DNA of 64,000 nucleotides. Origin: Rattus norvegicus. Its lineage: Eukaryota > Chordata > Mammalia > Rodentia > Muridae. Each line of letters begins with the position of its first letter. Positions within the stretch are counted from its first letter, which is position 1. The DNA lies in the NCBI RefSeq assembly GCF_036323735.1, contig NC_086024.1, positions 128,362,053-128,426,052 of the forward strand, read 5' to 3'. Position numbers and translations under genes: made by a program. Positions 1 through 10,500 of this stretch are shown here, piece by piece. The notes below the pieces were generated by a model. That model was not told the DNA's origin and did not search any database. It worked only from the letters and a program-made list of their open reading frames with translations.

Positions 1-1614
1 ATGCCAGCCAGGATGGGGTTTGCTCAATTCCCGTGAGGAATTTTTCATGGCACCCTTTGAGCCACTCATCTCAAAGCCAGAGCCTGGTTTGCATTTATAG
101 CCCCCCCCCCCGCAACACCCCCACTATGTATTCAGGGATTATTGCTGGTGACCTGGATCAAAACCTTTGTCTGAGACACATGGCGGCCCAAAGCACTGCA
201 AAATCTCTGCCTGTACTTCTGTTCCACAGCCCGACTAAGAAAATTGAATTTCCCCTTAGGCTGTGCTTGAAGAGAAGAAATAATTTAACAGTCATGTGAA
301 TTAGGGGAGAAGAGATAGTCTTCCCATTGGGACCCACCTACACTCCTCACATGCAGAGTGGCTCTAGCTTCGGGGGCTCTGGGAGGGATTTCCCTGGGAC
401 AGACATAGTCTTCATTCTCCCTCTAAGAAAGCAGCCACCACAGCAGTGTCCTAAGACCCAAAGGGTCCCACTCTCCCTTTCTGGATTTATGTCACCTTTT
501 CAAGCAGTGATCCATATAAACCCACCATTCTCTGAAAATCCTTAGACCCTCATCCGTCTCCTCAAGAGAGGTTTTTATACCCACCAGCTGGCTTAGAATG
601 AATGCCCACAGATCCCAAGCACAAACCACTCTTGGGCCTGGCAAAATATCACTGCCAGACAGTGCAGCCCAGTTAGAATGGGTTTAATCTGTGTGAGCCG
701 ACGGAGCCGTGAATGCTGCCCAGGATAAGGGGGCTCTAAACAGGTCTTGCCAAGCCCTTCTACAAGGATTGAAAACAGCTGCTAGGAAAACCCTAAGAGT
801 CCCAGGAGTCCCACACTGGGCTCCCAGAACGCTCGTGTAAACCTAATCCCTTGTTCACTCCATTGCACCCAAACACCAGAAAGCCAGCTAGCAACCAACA
901 TTGATTTTGTCATTCAGGCACCCCCAAATTTTAGAAAGAAACTTAGGAAGTTAGAAGGGTTTGAGGATATAAATGGAACTGAACTAATAGAGATTGCTCA
1001 AATGTATCCTCCTGCCTCAAGACTTCAAGGTGTCAGTGTGGACCCTATCTAGCACTGCATAATACATCACACATGGGTGATGCCTGTCAGCCTTGAGTGA
1101 AGGTGCAGTCAGAGTTCTAGAACGTAAGGCAGGAATCTGTGTCTCCTTTCCATGGCATAGCCATTACAAATGGTGGTGACTGTTTCTGACTCCCTCTCCT
1201 TCCTGAGGTACCAGTGCATTTGCTGAGCCCAGTGAATTAACTCCCTGGTGGTTTCCTGTCAGCCTCTCAGAAGTACAGTGGGGTAGTTATAGGCTGCTCA
1301 TAGCCCTGGACATCCAGAGCCGTTGATGAGGAAGGACTCAGAGTTCTCAGGTCAATGGTCCTGGCTACCTCTCACCTTTGCCTCATGACAGAATCCTCTT
1401 GTCAACTTGACCTTGAATAATGGATAAAGTGTGGTCCATGAATACTCCAAAAAGCCCCCACTCCACACAGATTTCCACTACTGCAGGGACCACATAAAAC
1501 CCTGCCTGCTAACTGTGTGCTGGCCAACCTGTCCCCTCCCTCTGATCTCCAGGCTGAGGCTGGCAGGAAAGCCTGAAGACATGAAACTATCAGGCCACAA
1601 CATGATTCAAAGAG
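1..1614. other. Unique sequence downstream of the ISG12-family gene
   Basis: No exon, recognisable SINE or LTR was seen, apart from a short C-run near 104-113. Open frames here are short and lack any family signature. This is the 3' flank of the minus-strand gene that ends near 1615. Confidence 0.5.
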
Positions 1615-1632
1615 CCACACCAACAAACCACC

Positions 1633-1638
1633 TTTATT
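1633..1638 (-). terminator. Poly(A) signal of the ISG12-family gene
   Basis: The minus strand reads AATAAA about 90 bases past the stop codon at 1726-1728. The distance suits a short 3' UTR, so cleavage would fall around 1605-1620. A GT-rich stretch follows on the minus strand (TGGTTTGTTGGTGTGG), as expected for a downstream element. Confidence 0.75.
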
Positions 1639-1725
1639 TTTCCGTCATTCTCTGACTTCATCGAGGGTTAAACTGGTGGAGATGTCACCTCCTAAGATCA
1701 AATCTTGCATTGGAGGCTCCTGTGC

Positions 1726-2928
1726 TTAGGAGACTTCTGAGGCTCCGGCAGCTCCTATGGCTGCCCCAACAGACCCCAAGATGATGTTGGTTGATGTGGA
1801 GAGTCCAAGTACACCTGGGAAGAAGACAAGGCAGTGACAGGCAGTGGCCTGAAGCTTAGAGACAACCCACCTCTTTTTGTCTGAACCCCGGGTCTATGCT
1901 CTAGACAGAGATAGACCAGAGGAGACGATAGATGTGGGTAAAGCCAGATGCAGGAAGCCCCCAACCCCCACCCCCACCCCGACATAGCATGACAGAAAAG
2001 ACTCAGTAGAGAAAGACAGCCAGGTAGTAAAGATTCAGAACCCAGTAACATTCACCAGGCTCCTTCCGGCTCTACCAATGAGCACCCCTCACCCCCGAGC
2101 CACACCCCCACCTCACTCAGAATGAACCAGAAGGTAGGAACAGAAGGAGAACACATAAGAAGGTGGGACTGTAGGGATAGGAAGGCAGTTACAGTCCTTG
2201 GCTTAGCCTCGGGTCAACTTGCCTGGCCTGACACTTACCTATTGACTGTAGTGTGGCTACCAGGCTTCCTGCTGCGACTCCGCCCCCGTTGGCAACTGCT
2301 GCAGCAGACATCATCTTGGCCGCTATGGATGCAGCTGCAATGCCTGACCCAGTGAAGCCCACGGCAGACAGGACGACGGGTGCAGCTGCCACAGCCACAA
2401 CTGCAGGGAGAGGAGCTCGGTGAGGGAGGCTCAGGGAAATGACCCACCCGTGAATGCTTTGACTGTTTCTGCGGTCTTTCTATTCTAAGGAGCATGGAAA
2501 GGGGTCCCAAGGTAAAGAGGAAGGGAGGGGCAGGGAGCCTGGTGGAGGCAAAGAGATCAGTGGAGGATGTGACAGAGCCATGGTCTTGTCTGGCAGTGAC
2601 ACTTGAAAAGCATCATCCTTCACTGGGCCTGTGGGTGTGAGGGGAAAACAAGCCGGCAGGTCTCATCAGCTCCCCGTCACAGCCTTCACCACATTCATCT
2701 ACTTTTCTGCTCATTATCTATAAGGCCCGGAGGAGCAGCTGCACAGGAAACCTTAAGCTCATCCCTGGAGTAAGGGTAGCACAGCCCCAGCCCCTGCCCT
2801 GCACCCAGACAGCCCCAGATTGCGGCAGCAGACAAGTGCTGGGAGTGGCACCCACCTCAAAGCACACCCCCCACCCCCTCACCAGCTGGAGCAAGAAACA
2901 AACCTCCTCCTATAGCAGCGCCCAACAT
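1726..2928 (-). CDS. Ifi27l2b: ISG12/IFI27-family interferon-inducible protein, three coding exons, 98 aa
   Basis: Coding segments are 2928-2883, 2400-2239 and 1814-1726 (stop TAA at 1728-1726), all on the minus strand. The first coding exon begins at 2933 after a pyrimidine-rich CCCTAG acceptor and ends at GTGAGG. The second lies between CTGCAG and GTAAGT, and the third follows TTCCCAG. The introns are 482 and 424 bp. Phases match exactly (46+162+89 = 297 nt), giving 98 residues with no stop. The protein starts MLGAAIGGG and carries the family core GFTGSGIAAASIAAKMMSAA, then ANGGGVAAGSLVATLQS and VLGLSTSTN. It is almost entirely Ala/Gly/Val and hydrophobic, so several membrane helices are likely. 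Family members (ISG12 domain) are short membrane proteins of mitochondria, ER or nuclear envelope, induced by type I interferon and tied to apoptosis and antiviral responses. The ATG has G at -3. The paralogue name is a best guess from the MLG start and the long gene-free upstream interval; Ifi27l2a or another rat copy is possible. The family call is near certain. The non-coding first exon was not resolved. Confidence 0.9.
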
Positions 2929-2933
2929 TTCTC

Positions 2934-3300
2934 CTAGGGAGAGATAGGGAGGTAGAGAAGGTTAGAATTTGTTGATGGCAGTGAGTTCTTGGCGGGTTTG
3001 GGTCAGGCAGGCCAGTTCCCAGTCCACCCAGGGGCAACTAACCCCACATGATGAGCTGTCCTGGTAGCAGGCGAGTAGTTCTGGTAGACAACACACTGCT
3101 TACTTAGACAGTGACTTAAATCTGAGGCAAGCAGGAGAAACTCTTGCCTGTGAACCAATAGGGTCATGGTCCGCCCCTTGAAATGAGTCAGCTTGGGGGA
3201 GGGGGGAGGGGCTGTAAAAGAAAAAAAAGTCAGCTTCCTCTTGGAGGTTTGAAATCAATAGGAAGTTTAAGCACCTGCCCTCCACTTATCTGTTTACCTC
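2934..3300 (-). promoter_or_regulatory. 5' flank or intron 1 of the ISG12-family gene, with candidate promoter elements
   Basis: An AP-1/MARE-like TGAGTCAGC lies at 3184-3192. A GGGGCGG GC-box-like motif and an ATTGG (inverted CCAAT) lie on the minus strand around 3155-3180. Candidate splice donors for a non-coding exon 1 on the minus strand are GTAAAC at 3297-3292 and GTAAGC near 3102-3097. No TATA box is evident. It is unclear whether this stretch is promoter or intron 1. Confidence 0.4.
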
Positions 3301-3306
3301 CTGCCT

Positions 3307-3466
<160 letters not shown>

Positions 3467-3487
3467 AACAGCTGTGTGCTGCTAAAT

Positions 3488-3499
3488 GGAAACTGAAAC
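3488..3499. promoter_or_regulatory. Interferon-stimulated response element (IRF/ISGF3 site)
   Basis: The sequence GGAAACTGAAAC has two GAAA half-sites at the spacing of the ISRE/IRF consensus (GAAANNGAAAC). It lies 560 bp upstream of the start codon of a gene from a classic interferon-induced family, which supports function. Its distance from the true transcription start is unknown. Confidence 0.7.
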
Positions 3500-3699
3500 A
3501 AACAACACGCCCATACCTTCACAACTCAGCAGGAAGAATGTGGGCACAAAAGTCACTACTCTCACCTGAAAGAGGGTGACCGTTTATTCTAGAGCCTTGG
3601 CTGTATGACCAGAGAAGTTTACCCAAAATGCCACGTCCCACACAGTAGAGTTTGGATGAGATTTTTGCAGTAACAGTCATAAGTTAAGCCACTTAAAAA

Positions 3700-3772
3700 T
3701 ACATATGCATTTAAAACAAGCATGCATATACACATACACACACACAGGCACATACACATACATATATATTCA
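3700..3772. repeat. CA/TA-rich low-complexity tract
   Basis: Alternating CATA, CACA and TATA units with interruptions. No other feature seen. Confidence 0.7.
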
Positions 3773-4585
3773 TGAGGACATTAAGTGGGAAGGATGAAGC
3801 CAGTGGAGGAGCCTCTGTCATAGGCCTGGCGTGCTACCAGTATCCCCCTTTTTGGTTGGCAGTAGCCAGGTATTTGTGTATTAATAAGGATTTGCCCGAT
3901 GGTTCCAAAGACTTGAGGTTGGGTACAGACATTGTATAGACAGGGACACTGAATAGCTTTTTTAAGGGCTGCTAAGTGTGCAATGCTTCTCGGTCTAGCG
4001 TCTTCGCTGATCTTCACCTCATTATGGAGGCACAGCAGAGAACTTCTCCTGGCATCCCTGCTGGTCTGAAACCCTCCTGCTCAGTTGTGCTGACTCGGCT
4101 GAGGCCTGACTGTCTCTGCTAGGTTGTGCCACCACTGCTGCCATCCTGACACTATTGACCTGGAGTCAATATTACGTCAAGTGTTTGATAGTGTACTGAG
4201 CTGCAGCTGTGGACCTGCGAGCTGAGCTGCTGACTTCCTGACAACACAGATGGGATGTGCTCCAAAAGAACCATTTCTAAACAGGTCCACGTCCCCTGTA
4301 TCCTTTCTTTCACTAGAAGGGAGGTCAAAGCATTTAAGAACCATCGTGAAAAGTAGGCTTTGGAAAATTAAAAGCTGCAGACCCAGTCTGACCACCCCGT
4401 GGAGCCGTTTGGCAAGCACCTCCTCCCACTCAACCGGCTTTTTAGACCTGTGTGGGCTGTTCCTAGGCATCAAGTTTACTGAGGCATAACTTAAAAAAAG
4501 GTGTCACACTTTTAGTGCGAGCTTCTCTAACTTTAGACGAAATGTAGTTACTTAATCTGAAAGAACAAAAGAAAGAACCCCAAAT
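3773..4585. other. Unassigned sequence next to an LTR
   Basis: No gene recognised. A 78-codon minus-strand frame (4017-3781) has no family signature. The stretch lies at the 3' side of the minus-strand LTR at 4586-5084 and could be decayed retroviral internal sequence, but no protein similarity was recognised. Confidence 0.3.
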
Positions 4586-5084
4586 TGGGACTCTCACTCC
4601 AGTCTCGGGATGGCGGCATGCCCCAGGAAGCTCGAGAAGCCATTCATGAAGTGATAACAAAAAGGCAGCTTTATTAACGAGATCTCGAGATCTCGAGATC
4701 TCGGGCCGACACAGAGGTCTCGGGCCGACATGCCACACCTCTCACGAAGGAGATAGAGGGCCGACAGCCACGAGCCTCTAAAGGTGGGGGTTTATATAGG
4801 GAAAGCCAGGGAATTTCGCGCGGTTACACAGGATTGGCTAATTCAAATGGTGTAGTTACTTTTGGCGTGGAGTTACATCAGCAAAGAGTATGTGCTACCT
4901 AGCAGCTCAGCAATGTGGGGTGGGATGATCCATCACACTCAGCAGGGGGATGACTCACCTCTAGGGAGTGAAGGAAGGGGAGGGGGTGGCTCCAAATGGT
5001 CCGGCAAGCCCTATAGTCTCCCTCAGGTACATCCGGACCTTGTTTATGACTAACTTTTTGAAATTTAACTCTTCAAATCAAACA
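4586..5084 (-). mobile_element. Endogenous retrovirus LTR (solo or remnant)
   Basis: Read on the minus strand it starts TG and ends CA, has a TATATAAA box near 4791-4798 and an AATAAA signal near 4670-4675, and is U3-R-U5-like. No clear target duplication was found, so boundaries are approximate and the family is not assigned. Confidence 0.6.
4678..4730. repeat. Tandem palindromic 8-mer plus a duplicated 17-mer inside the LTR
   Basis: GAGATCTC-type octamers repeat from 4678 to 4703, making overlapping XhoI-like and BglII-like palindromes. The block GAGATCTCGGGCCGACA (4694-4710) recurs with one change at 4714-4730. It sits in the R/U5 portion, between the TATA box and the poly(A) signal. Confidence 0.85.
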
Positions 5085-5390
5085 TTGGCTCGGATCTAGA
5101 AACTTCCATGACTTCTCCCCTACATTGTCTCATCTCCCCGAGTCTCCCCCTCCCCCACTGATTCCCATTTGGTCTCCATTCACTTGTCCTTCCAGACTAC
5201 CCACCTTTACCACCTTAAACTCTGCACATTGCACATCTTCTACCTTACTGTCCCAGCCTCTCCTTTAAGCATGTGAATCCTAGCACTGGCTTTTGTAAGT
5301 TGGCCAGGCCGAATTGCTGACACTACCGTGGTGCACCAGTTGTTCCCCTCTAGGGAATCCGTATCTTAGTACCCTTGTTCTGCAGAAAGT
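5085..5390. other. Unassigned pyrimidine-rich sequence
   Basis: No gene or clear repeat consensus recognised. Confidence 0.35.
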
Positions 5391-5625
5391 GTGGTAAATT
5401 TCTGTCTTAGGGGTTCCTATTGCCGCACGATGAAACGCAATGATGGACAGACACCTGGGGAGGAGGAAAGGGTTGATTTCACTCATACTTCCGCATCACA
5501 GTTCACCACAGAGGAAGTCAGGACCAGAACTCGAGGAGGGCAGGAACCTGATGGTGAAACTGATGCAGAGGCCATGGAGGAGTGCTGCTTACTGGCTTGC
5601 TCTTTTCCCCTGTAGACACACAGTA
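5391..5625 (-). mobile_element. Rodent MaLR-type LTR fragment
   Basis: The stretch around 5445-5610 (phrases such as GGAAAGGGTTGATTTCACTC, GAGGAAGTCAGGACC and CAGAGGCCATGGAGG) matches a common rodent LTR family in reverse orientation. The exact subfamily was not assigned. Confidence 0.55.
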
Positions 5626-6002
5626 GAATGAGCACTGGTAATCATGCAACAGGGTCAACATTAGGCTGTCTTGAAATCTCCTCTGCCAGTGATATTAGTC
5701 CAGAACTTTCCAGGTTTGGCCTTAGGAATACTCTTAGGACAAGGGGGAAAAATGCTTACATCCTTTGGCATAAGATCACAGAAATGGCCTCCATCCCACC
5801 TCTTAATATCCTCCCCTCCAAATCTCTTGAGCCTCGTCTCGACAATCCACATCAGCACTACTGTCTTCCAGGCTCCTACTGCAGTGGCCTGTTACCCCGC
5901 TTAGAGCATTTAAGTGCTTTCCTAGGCCAAAGTCTCAAATATTTCTCCCAAGACAGCTCATCTAGGCTGTCAGAACAAGAAGCCAGGTTCTGATACCAAC
6001 TT
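5626..6002. other. Probable decayed repeat between two MaLR-type LTRs
   Basis: Phrases such as GGCCTGTTACCCCGCTTAGA resemble sequence commonly found beside rodent MaLR LTRs. The 121- and 77-codon frames here have no family signature. Confidence 0.35.
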
Positions 6003-6374
6003 TTGTATGACTTGCTTTCCTATTTCTGAGAAGAAACACCATCACCAAGGCAATTTATAGAAGGCAGAGTTCATTGGAATTATAGTTTCAGAGATGAGTT
6101 AAGGACCATCTTGGCAGCAGACATGACAACAGGCAGGTACATATGCAGTTAGTCAGGCAGGCATGGCATTAGAGCAACAACTGAGAGCTTAAGTATGGTC
6201 CACAAGCAGGAGGCAGAGAGGGGGAACTAACTTGGCTTCACAGCCCATCTCCAGTAATGCACCTCCTCCAACAGGGCCTTGTCTCCTAATCCTTCCCAAA
6301 CAGTTCCACTGTCTGGGAAACAAATATTCAAATATATGCACCTATGGGGGCCATTCTCTTTCAAATTGCCACAT
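6003..6374 (-). mobile_element. ERVL-MaLR LTR (MT/ORR-like)
   Basis: On the minus strand it begins TGTGGCAATTTGAA and contains GGAACTGTTTGGGAAGGATT and the typical CCTTGGTGATGGTGTTTCTT near its end. The copy at 37504 is in the same family but opposite orientation. Confidence 0.7.
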
Positions 6375-6518
6375 TTACACTCTTCTACAAGTGTGTGGAA
6401 GGCCTTTTGTCCTCTGTTCCTTACCACCAATTGGCTTTGTCATCAAATAAAACTGATGCATACCTACAAGATGGATTTGATAAGCTTTACAGTACAGGAC
6501 CAGAGCATTTCTTATATT

Positions 6519-6566
6519 TTTTGGTTGTGAGCCTATCCTTTAAGGGCTGAGCCATCTCTCCAGCCC
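6519..6566 (-). mobile_element. B2 SINE fragment, internally deleted
   Basis: It contains GGTTGTGAGCC followed directly by the B2 5' end GGGCTGAGCCATCTCTCCAG in reverse. A short flank AGCATTTCTT occurs on both sides, consistent with a target duplication. Confidence 0.6.
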
Positions 6567-6583
6567 AGAGTTGAGCATTTCTT

Positions 6584-6697
6584 TCTTTCTTTCTTTTTTT
6601 TTTTTTCCTTTTTTCTTTTTGTCGGAGCTGGGGACCGAACCCAGGGCCTTGCGCTTGCTAGGCAAGCGCTCTACCACTGAGCTAAATCCCCAACCCC
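6584..6697 (-). mobile_element. ID SINE
   Basis: Full-length BC1/ID body in reverse with a T-rich tail at 6584-6620. It is flanked by a 16-bp direct repeat with one mismatch (6568-6583 and 6698-6713). The intact A- and B-box region is tRNA-Ala-like. Confidence 0.95.
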
Positions 6698-6713
6698 GAG
6701 TTGAGCTTTTCTT

Positions 6714-7280
6714 AATCTATTCTATTCCTCTGAGCTAATCTGTCCACCTACCAATTAAAATTCCATACTTGCAATTTTAGTATTGATTGGCCCCTCTCTG
6801 CTCCAGGTGCGTTTCCAGTGAGGCCTCTTGGACCCACTACAAGATGACGCTACCTTCCTCTGTCCAATCCATTGGCTGATCAGCTTTTATTGACTTGTCA
6901 AAGAATCAATGGGGAACAATGCTGACACAACAGTGAGGCAGGAGTTACTCAGAATAAGCAGTACAATGCCATGTCAGGACTGAAACCAGACATCGGAGAG
7001 AGAAGTCATCACTCAACTAAGACAAGGATAATCTTTTTATTGTGGTCACAAACATTATGCCTACAAATTACTGTTGGCTCAATATTACTCACTTAAGTCC
7101 GTTAAGGTCTTGGGGTCCATCCCAAGCATGGTGAACTTAAGAAATCGACGCCAATCCCAACTCTTACTAGAGTTACGTTTCTGTTTACTCCTAGTGAGAT
7201 TAAACAGTTCTTAAACTGTATTGGATTCCTTCTGAACTTACTTTGTGAGTTATCTTTTCAGTGTGCATGTGTGGGCGTTT
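6714..7280. other. Unique AT-rich intergenic sequence
   Basis: Nothing recognised as gene or repeat. Confidence 0.4.
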
Positions 7281-7432
7281 TCATATAGATGAGAGAGAGG
7301 TGTCAGTTCCATGAAGCTGGCGTTCTAGGCAGTTTTGAGCTGCTTGATGTAGGTGCTGGGAATTGACACCAGGTTGTGTGCAAGAGGAACCCTAATATGT
7401 GCTTTCAGCCACTGAGCTCTTTCTTCAGCCCA
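7281..7432 (-). mobile_element. Old B2/B3-type SINE
   Basis: Reverse-orientation features GGTGCTGGGAATTGACACCAGG, CACTGAGCTCTTTCTTCAGCCC. Strongly diverged. Confidence 0.65.
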
Positions 7433-7479
7433 TTTTTTCTTATTCTTGTACCTGTTTTCTACAGAAATCGGTTTCCTTG

Positions 7480-7610
7480 GGGGCTGGAGAGATGGGAGGT
7501 GTGGAATTCTTGCTCATCTGGAGACTCTGAGCTGAGCTTTCAGCACCTGTTGCCAGCATTTAGTCTAGGCTCCGCCCCACAGTTGCCTGGAAACAGCCAG
7601 GTGTGCTGAT
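7480..7610 (+). mobile_element. Degenerate B2/B3-type SINE
   Basis: Starts GGGGGCTGGAGAGATGGGAG, then drifts from the consensus while keeping scattered matches (CAGCACCTGTTGCCAGCA). Confidence 0.45.
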
Positions 7611-7714
7611 CACTATAAAAGGGTTGCTCCCCCTCCCCCTTCTCCTACTCTTGTTCCCTTACTCTGCTCCCCCCCTCTCTCCACATGCTCATGGCTGGCC
7701 TCTACTCCTCTATT

Positions 7715-7719
<5 letters not shown>

Positions 7720-7769
<50 letters not shown>
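7720..7769. repeat. (CT)n microsatellite
   Basis: About 25 CT units. They create Ser/Leu-rich open frames in overlapping frames (a 160-codon one is the longest) that are not genes. Confidence 0.95.
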
Positions 7770-7773
<4 letters not shown>

Positions 7774-8112
7774 CTGTGCCTTTTTCTCAACTCCCCTCCT
7801 CATGAGTAAACTCTATTCTGTACCATACCACCCCTGTGGATGGTCCCTCAGGGGGAACGGATGCCTCATCCTGGGCCCGCAGAGACACCCCCTTCCCCCA
7901 CACCTGACTACTCGTCCACTAAGCATATTCTTTCTCTCCTTATCTTTTTATAAAACACAGCACCTGTGGCAGGCATCTCACCCTGTACCTCCTGCTTCAG
8001 GGGATCTGACCACCATGTTTGTCCCCTTCAGGCACTGGCACACATGTAGCACATACACATGTATACATGGAAGTAAAACTGTTAAAGCTGACGTATTTGT
8101 CTGTGTTCACCA

Positions 8113-8701
8113 TGAAAGACCTCTGGAGAGGACCTTTCCCTCAGGAGGAGACCCAAGCGCCCAATGACCAAGCCGAGGCCACTCGGATGCAATCAGCAAG
8201 AGGGTTTATTGGAAAACACAGGTGCCTGCGGGCACACAGTCTCTTCGGAGGACTTGCGCGCCCAGCAGCTCCAGCATGGGGATTTTATAGGGTTTGGGGA
8301 AGCAGAAGCGGGTGTACAGAAGCAGATGCATAGTTATGGGGATTGGTGGATTTAAACGAGGCATATAGACATGTTCACATATGATTGGTTATTTCACATG
8401 ATGAGATAATAAGGTATGGCTACACACATTGGCAGGTTTGAATCATATTCGAATGAGGTTGTAATGTGGTAAGAGAGTACGTGCGGGCTGGGACGTCCTG
8501 AATGTCGGGGGCTAGGGGCTTATCCCTTCCTGCCAGGTGGCCTGTGAGTCAGATCCGGTACTCCTAGTCTGTTCTGTATTCCTTTCCTTTTATGGTCTGT
8601 TAGTTTTAACGGTGACTCGGCCCTAGGTATCTGGGCGTGCCTGGGCTCGTTCAAGCCTGTTGCAGCTCTGAGTTAAGACTCATGGGGGGGGGGGTCTTTC
8701 A
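8113..8701 (-). mobile_element. Endogenous retrovirus LTR with TGAAAGACC termini
   Basis: On the minus strand it begins TGAAAGACC and ends GGTCTTTCA, with CAATAAACCCTC poly(A) signal near 8205. Its ends resemble the LTR at 30393-30846. No matching target duplication was found. Confidence 0.7.
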
Positions 8702-8754
8702 TTCATACATGAATAGCCTTAATCCAACGACATACATGGTACCAACTTAGTTTC

Positions 8755-8912
8755 CAGTTGTCATTGTCTGTTTTTGTTGTGGTGGTTGTCTTGTTTGGTT
8801 TTTAGGCAGCATTTTGCAATGTAGCCCAGGCTATCTTGGGAATTGAGATCATCCTTTGTCAGCCTTAGGTGTGCTGAAATTATCAGTGTGTGTCCCCAGG
8901 CCCCACTTGGGT
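8755..8912 (-). mobile_element. Diverged B1 SINE
   Basis: Reverse B1 pattern: AATGTAGCCCAGGCTATCTTGG, then GTGTGCTGAAATTATCAGTGTG. Many substitutions. Confidence 0.6.
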
Positions 8913-9227
8913 TATTTTTGTTGTTACTTCTTTGTTGTTGTTGTTGTTTTAACCCAGAAATATTTATAATAAGTTTTCAAACTGAAAATAATCTTACTCT
9001 ATTATTTTGGCTCCTAATTAAAAAAAAGAAAAACTGTTCCTGCTAGCTGTCAGGTACATCATAACTTCTTTTCTAGTCAGTTCTTCAAGGCGGTGCTCTT
9101 GTCATTGGCATTTAATTTGGCTCACGAAAAATGCTTTTCACACAGTTCTTCATGTCTTACCCCATTCTTCCACCAGTTTATTAAGCGATCTTTATGATTC
9201 GTTTTATGTTTCATTTTCCCTCACAAA

Positions 9228-9313
9228 CTCATATACTAGTGTGTGTGTGGAGGGAGTCTATGTGTATCCATACACATGTATGTGTGTATATGTGTATGGG
9301 TATAATGAACAAA
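9228..9313. repeat. TG/TA-rich tract at the IAP insertion site
   Basis: Imperfect GTGT/GTAT repeats lead into GTATGGGTATAATGAACAAA, directly before the IAP LTR. Confidence 0.7.
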
Positions 9314-9723
9314 TGTTGGTAGCCGCCCGTACCGAGCCCAAAGATGGTGCTGATTTCCTGTGAGTGAGTCAACAGGGCACAGCTGTTGTCTGTTAGTAGC
9401 CCCCCCCCCCCCCCCGTACCGTGCCCAACGTGGGGCCGATTTCCTGTGAGTGAGTCAACAGGGCACAGCTGTTGTCCATCCTGAAGGATGCAGTGCGCAT
9501 GAGCCAAGCACGTCACAGCCCACTCTCAGGGCATGCAAATTGGGCCTTGGGGCTTGCACCAATCGGGTAGCGACACAAGTCTCCTAAGCATATATAAGCA
9601 GTGCCTTTCCCTCCCTCCGGGTCCCCTGTCCCTGTTCAAGAGAGCTGTACAATAAAGGCTTGTTCGCAGAAGAATCCTATTGCCATGCGTCGTTCTTGCT
9701 GGCGAGACGTTGGGCACGAGACA
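9314..9723 (+). mobile_element. Solo LTR of an intracisternal A-particle (IAP) element
   Basis: Begins TGTTGGTAGCCGCC and ends GACGTTGGGCACGAGACA. It has a CATATATAAG box near 9588 and CAATAAAGGC near 9650. A perfect 6-bp target duplication AACAAA flanks it (9308-9313, 9724-9729). No internal gag/pol is present. The U3 5' part is duplicated in tandem (9314-9390 and 9391-9480), the second copy carrying a C-run. Confidence 0.92.
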
Positions 9724-9785
9724 AACAAATATATACATATGCATGTGTATGTATGTATATATTTGGGTGTGTTTGTGTGTGCGTG
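9724..9785. repeat. TA/TG-rich tract on the right side of the IAP LTR
   Basis: ATATATACATATGCATGTGTATGTATGTA then TG-rich. It resembles 10514-10547. Confidence 0.75.
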
Positions 9786-9836
9786 AGTACCAGGATACCA
9801 GGTTTGACATTTCCTGTGATAGTCCAAGGACACACT

Positions 9837-9923
9837 TTTTTTTTTTTTCCAGAGCTGGAGACTGAACCCAGGGCCTTGCGCTTGCTAGGCAAGTGCTTTA
9901 CCACTGAGCTAAATCCCCAACCC
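9837..9923 (-). mobile_element. ID SINE
   Basis: Reverse ID body with a T tail, flanked by the direct repeat AAGGACACACT (9826-9836 and 9924-9934). Slightly diverged (GAGACTGAACCCAGGGCC). Confidence 0.93.
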
Positions 9924-9969
9924 AAGGACACACTTTTTAAAACATGAAGTTAAAAGATCTGTTGTAATG

Positions 9970-10160
9970 GGGCCATATGGATAACTCATCAGTTAAAGAT
10001 ATTGGCTGCTCTTTCAGGGGACCTGGTTCAATTCCCAGCACCTGCACAACAGCTCATAATCTTCTCTAACTCTAATTCCAGGGAATCTGATGCTCTCTTC
10101 TGGCCTGCAGGGTACCAGACATACATGTAGGCCAAATACCCATACGAATAAAATAAAAAA
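9970..10160 (+). mobile_element. B2/B3-type SINE
   Basis: B2-like 5' end, CCTGGTTCAATTCCCAGCACC, GATGCTCTCTTCTGGCCTGC and an A-rich AATAAAATAAAAAA tail. Confidence 0.75.
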
Positions 10161-10500
10161 TGAAATTCTGCTTTACTTGGTGTCATGTGACTTTTCTAGG
10201 GGCACAATCAATACATACCTATTCACCCCATACAGACTGTGATTTGACAGATCAGAGCATGGTCTTGTCAAGTTCAGCGCGGCGAACAGTTCAGTTTCCT
10301 AGGGTATTTACAGCACCATGGGCAACTGACAGGCAGATGTACCAAGGCAAAGGCCCAATCCCAGGCAATGTTCTGCTTCGGAGATCCCTCAGTACTGCTA
10401 GGATTACACTCCGTGGAGCAGGAGCCGGGGGAGCAAGCTACTGGAATTATCATTCTTCAGTAACTCTCAGACCCTGACAGGCAGAGAACTTTCTGAACGT
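10161..10500. other. Short unique stretch
   Basis: A 105-codon plus-strand frame (10160-10477) shows no family signature. Nothing else seen. Confidence 0.35.

Noticed and set aside
7603..8167. Overlapping Ser/Leu-rich frames (68 and 160 codons)
   Set aside because: They are built on the (CT)n microsatellite and share no domain.
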